Notes under the pieces: generated by a model
What the model was told of the DNA's origin: nothing
Seen by the model: only the letters and a program-made list of their open reading frames with translations
Database searches by the model: none
In this document: piece by piece, positions 33,962-33,985 of the stretch
Position numbering within the stretch: the stretch's first letter is position 1
How the letters are laid out: each line of letters opens with the position of its first letter
Translations under genes and position numbers: made by a program
Assembly (NCBI RefSeq): GCF_902490045.1
Contig: NZ_CABUCJ010000016.1
Coordinates: 1-33,985 of the forward strand
Source: an uncultured Anaerotruncus sp.
GTDB taxonomy: Bacteria; Bacillota; Clostridia; Oscillospirales; Ruminococcaceae
Direction of reading: 5' to 3'
DNA length: 33,985 nt

Positions 33962-33985
33962 CGGCCCCGGCGTAAGCCGGGGCCG
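33962..33985 (+). terminator. Terminator hairpin at the window edge, after the TPM gene
   Basis: CGGCCCCGGC (33962-33971) and GCCGGGGCCG (33976-33985) pair perfectly around GTAA. The window ends there, so any T-tract is not visible. Confidence 0.7.

Overview
The window is about 34 kb of GC-rich, densely coding chromosomal DNA. The gene content points to a strictly anaerobic, high-G+C member of the Clostridia (Oscillospiraceae-like). The grounds are the full set of [FeFe]-hydrogenase maturases, a pyruvate:ferredoxin-oxidoreductase-type enzyme, a reverse rubrerythrin, an ECF transporter component and Firmicutes-type synteny (yfmF-yfmH, rplU-rpmA-obg, mini-RNase III). That placement is inference from gene content; no rRNA, tRNA, IS element, prophage or CRISPR array was found.

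Layout. 1-969 is the 3' end of ligA, closed by a terminator. 1054-8360 is one very large cyclic beta-glucan synthase-like gene (GT84, glycoamylase and GH94 parts) split by two frame changes near 2880 and 6023. 8449-12995 is a tight operon yfmF-yfmH-lgt-folD. 13025-16403 carries rplU-rpmA behind a strong promoter and a candidate L21 leader, a terminator, then obgE-mini-RNase III-yitT. 16520-17842 holds an Asn-rich small protein, a reverse rubrerythrin with a palindromic operator over its promoter, and a 61-residue orphan protein.

17850-19851 (minus) is a translationally coupled operon: pyridoxal/pyridoxamine kinase, ECF S component, radical SAM protein. 20096-23409 (minus) encodes a two-chain 2-oxoacid:ferredoxin oxidoreductase (gamma-delta plus alpha-beta), divergent from a DUF1846 gene (23593-25074). 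25129-27487 (minus) is a polar amino acid ABC importer. 27729-31647 (minus) is the H-cluster maturation operon TM1266-like-hydE-hydG-hydF. The right end has a GNAT acetyltransferase and a lemA-TPM pair.

How it fits together. Oxidation of a 2-oxoacid by the ferredoxin oxidoreductase yields reduced ferredoxin, which an [FeFe] hydrogenase (structural gene not in the window) matured by HydEFG could discharge as H2. The reverse rubrerythrin protects such oxygen-labile enzymes. Lgt would lipidate the amino-acid-binding lipoprotein encoded here.

The most interesting feature is regulatory. The hydrogenase maturation operon is preceded by a leader of roughly 210 nt that starts at a near-consensus promoter and contains a strong intrinsic terminator about 45 nt before the first gene, with an upstream segment able to pair with the terminator stem. 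This looks like a riboswitch or attenuator that I could not match to a class I know.
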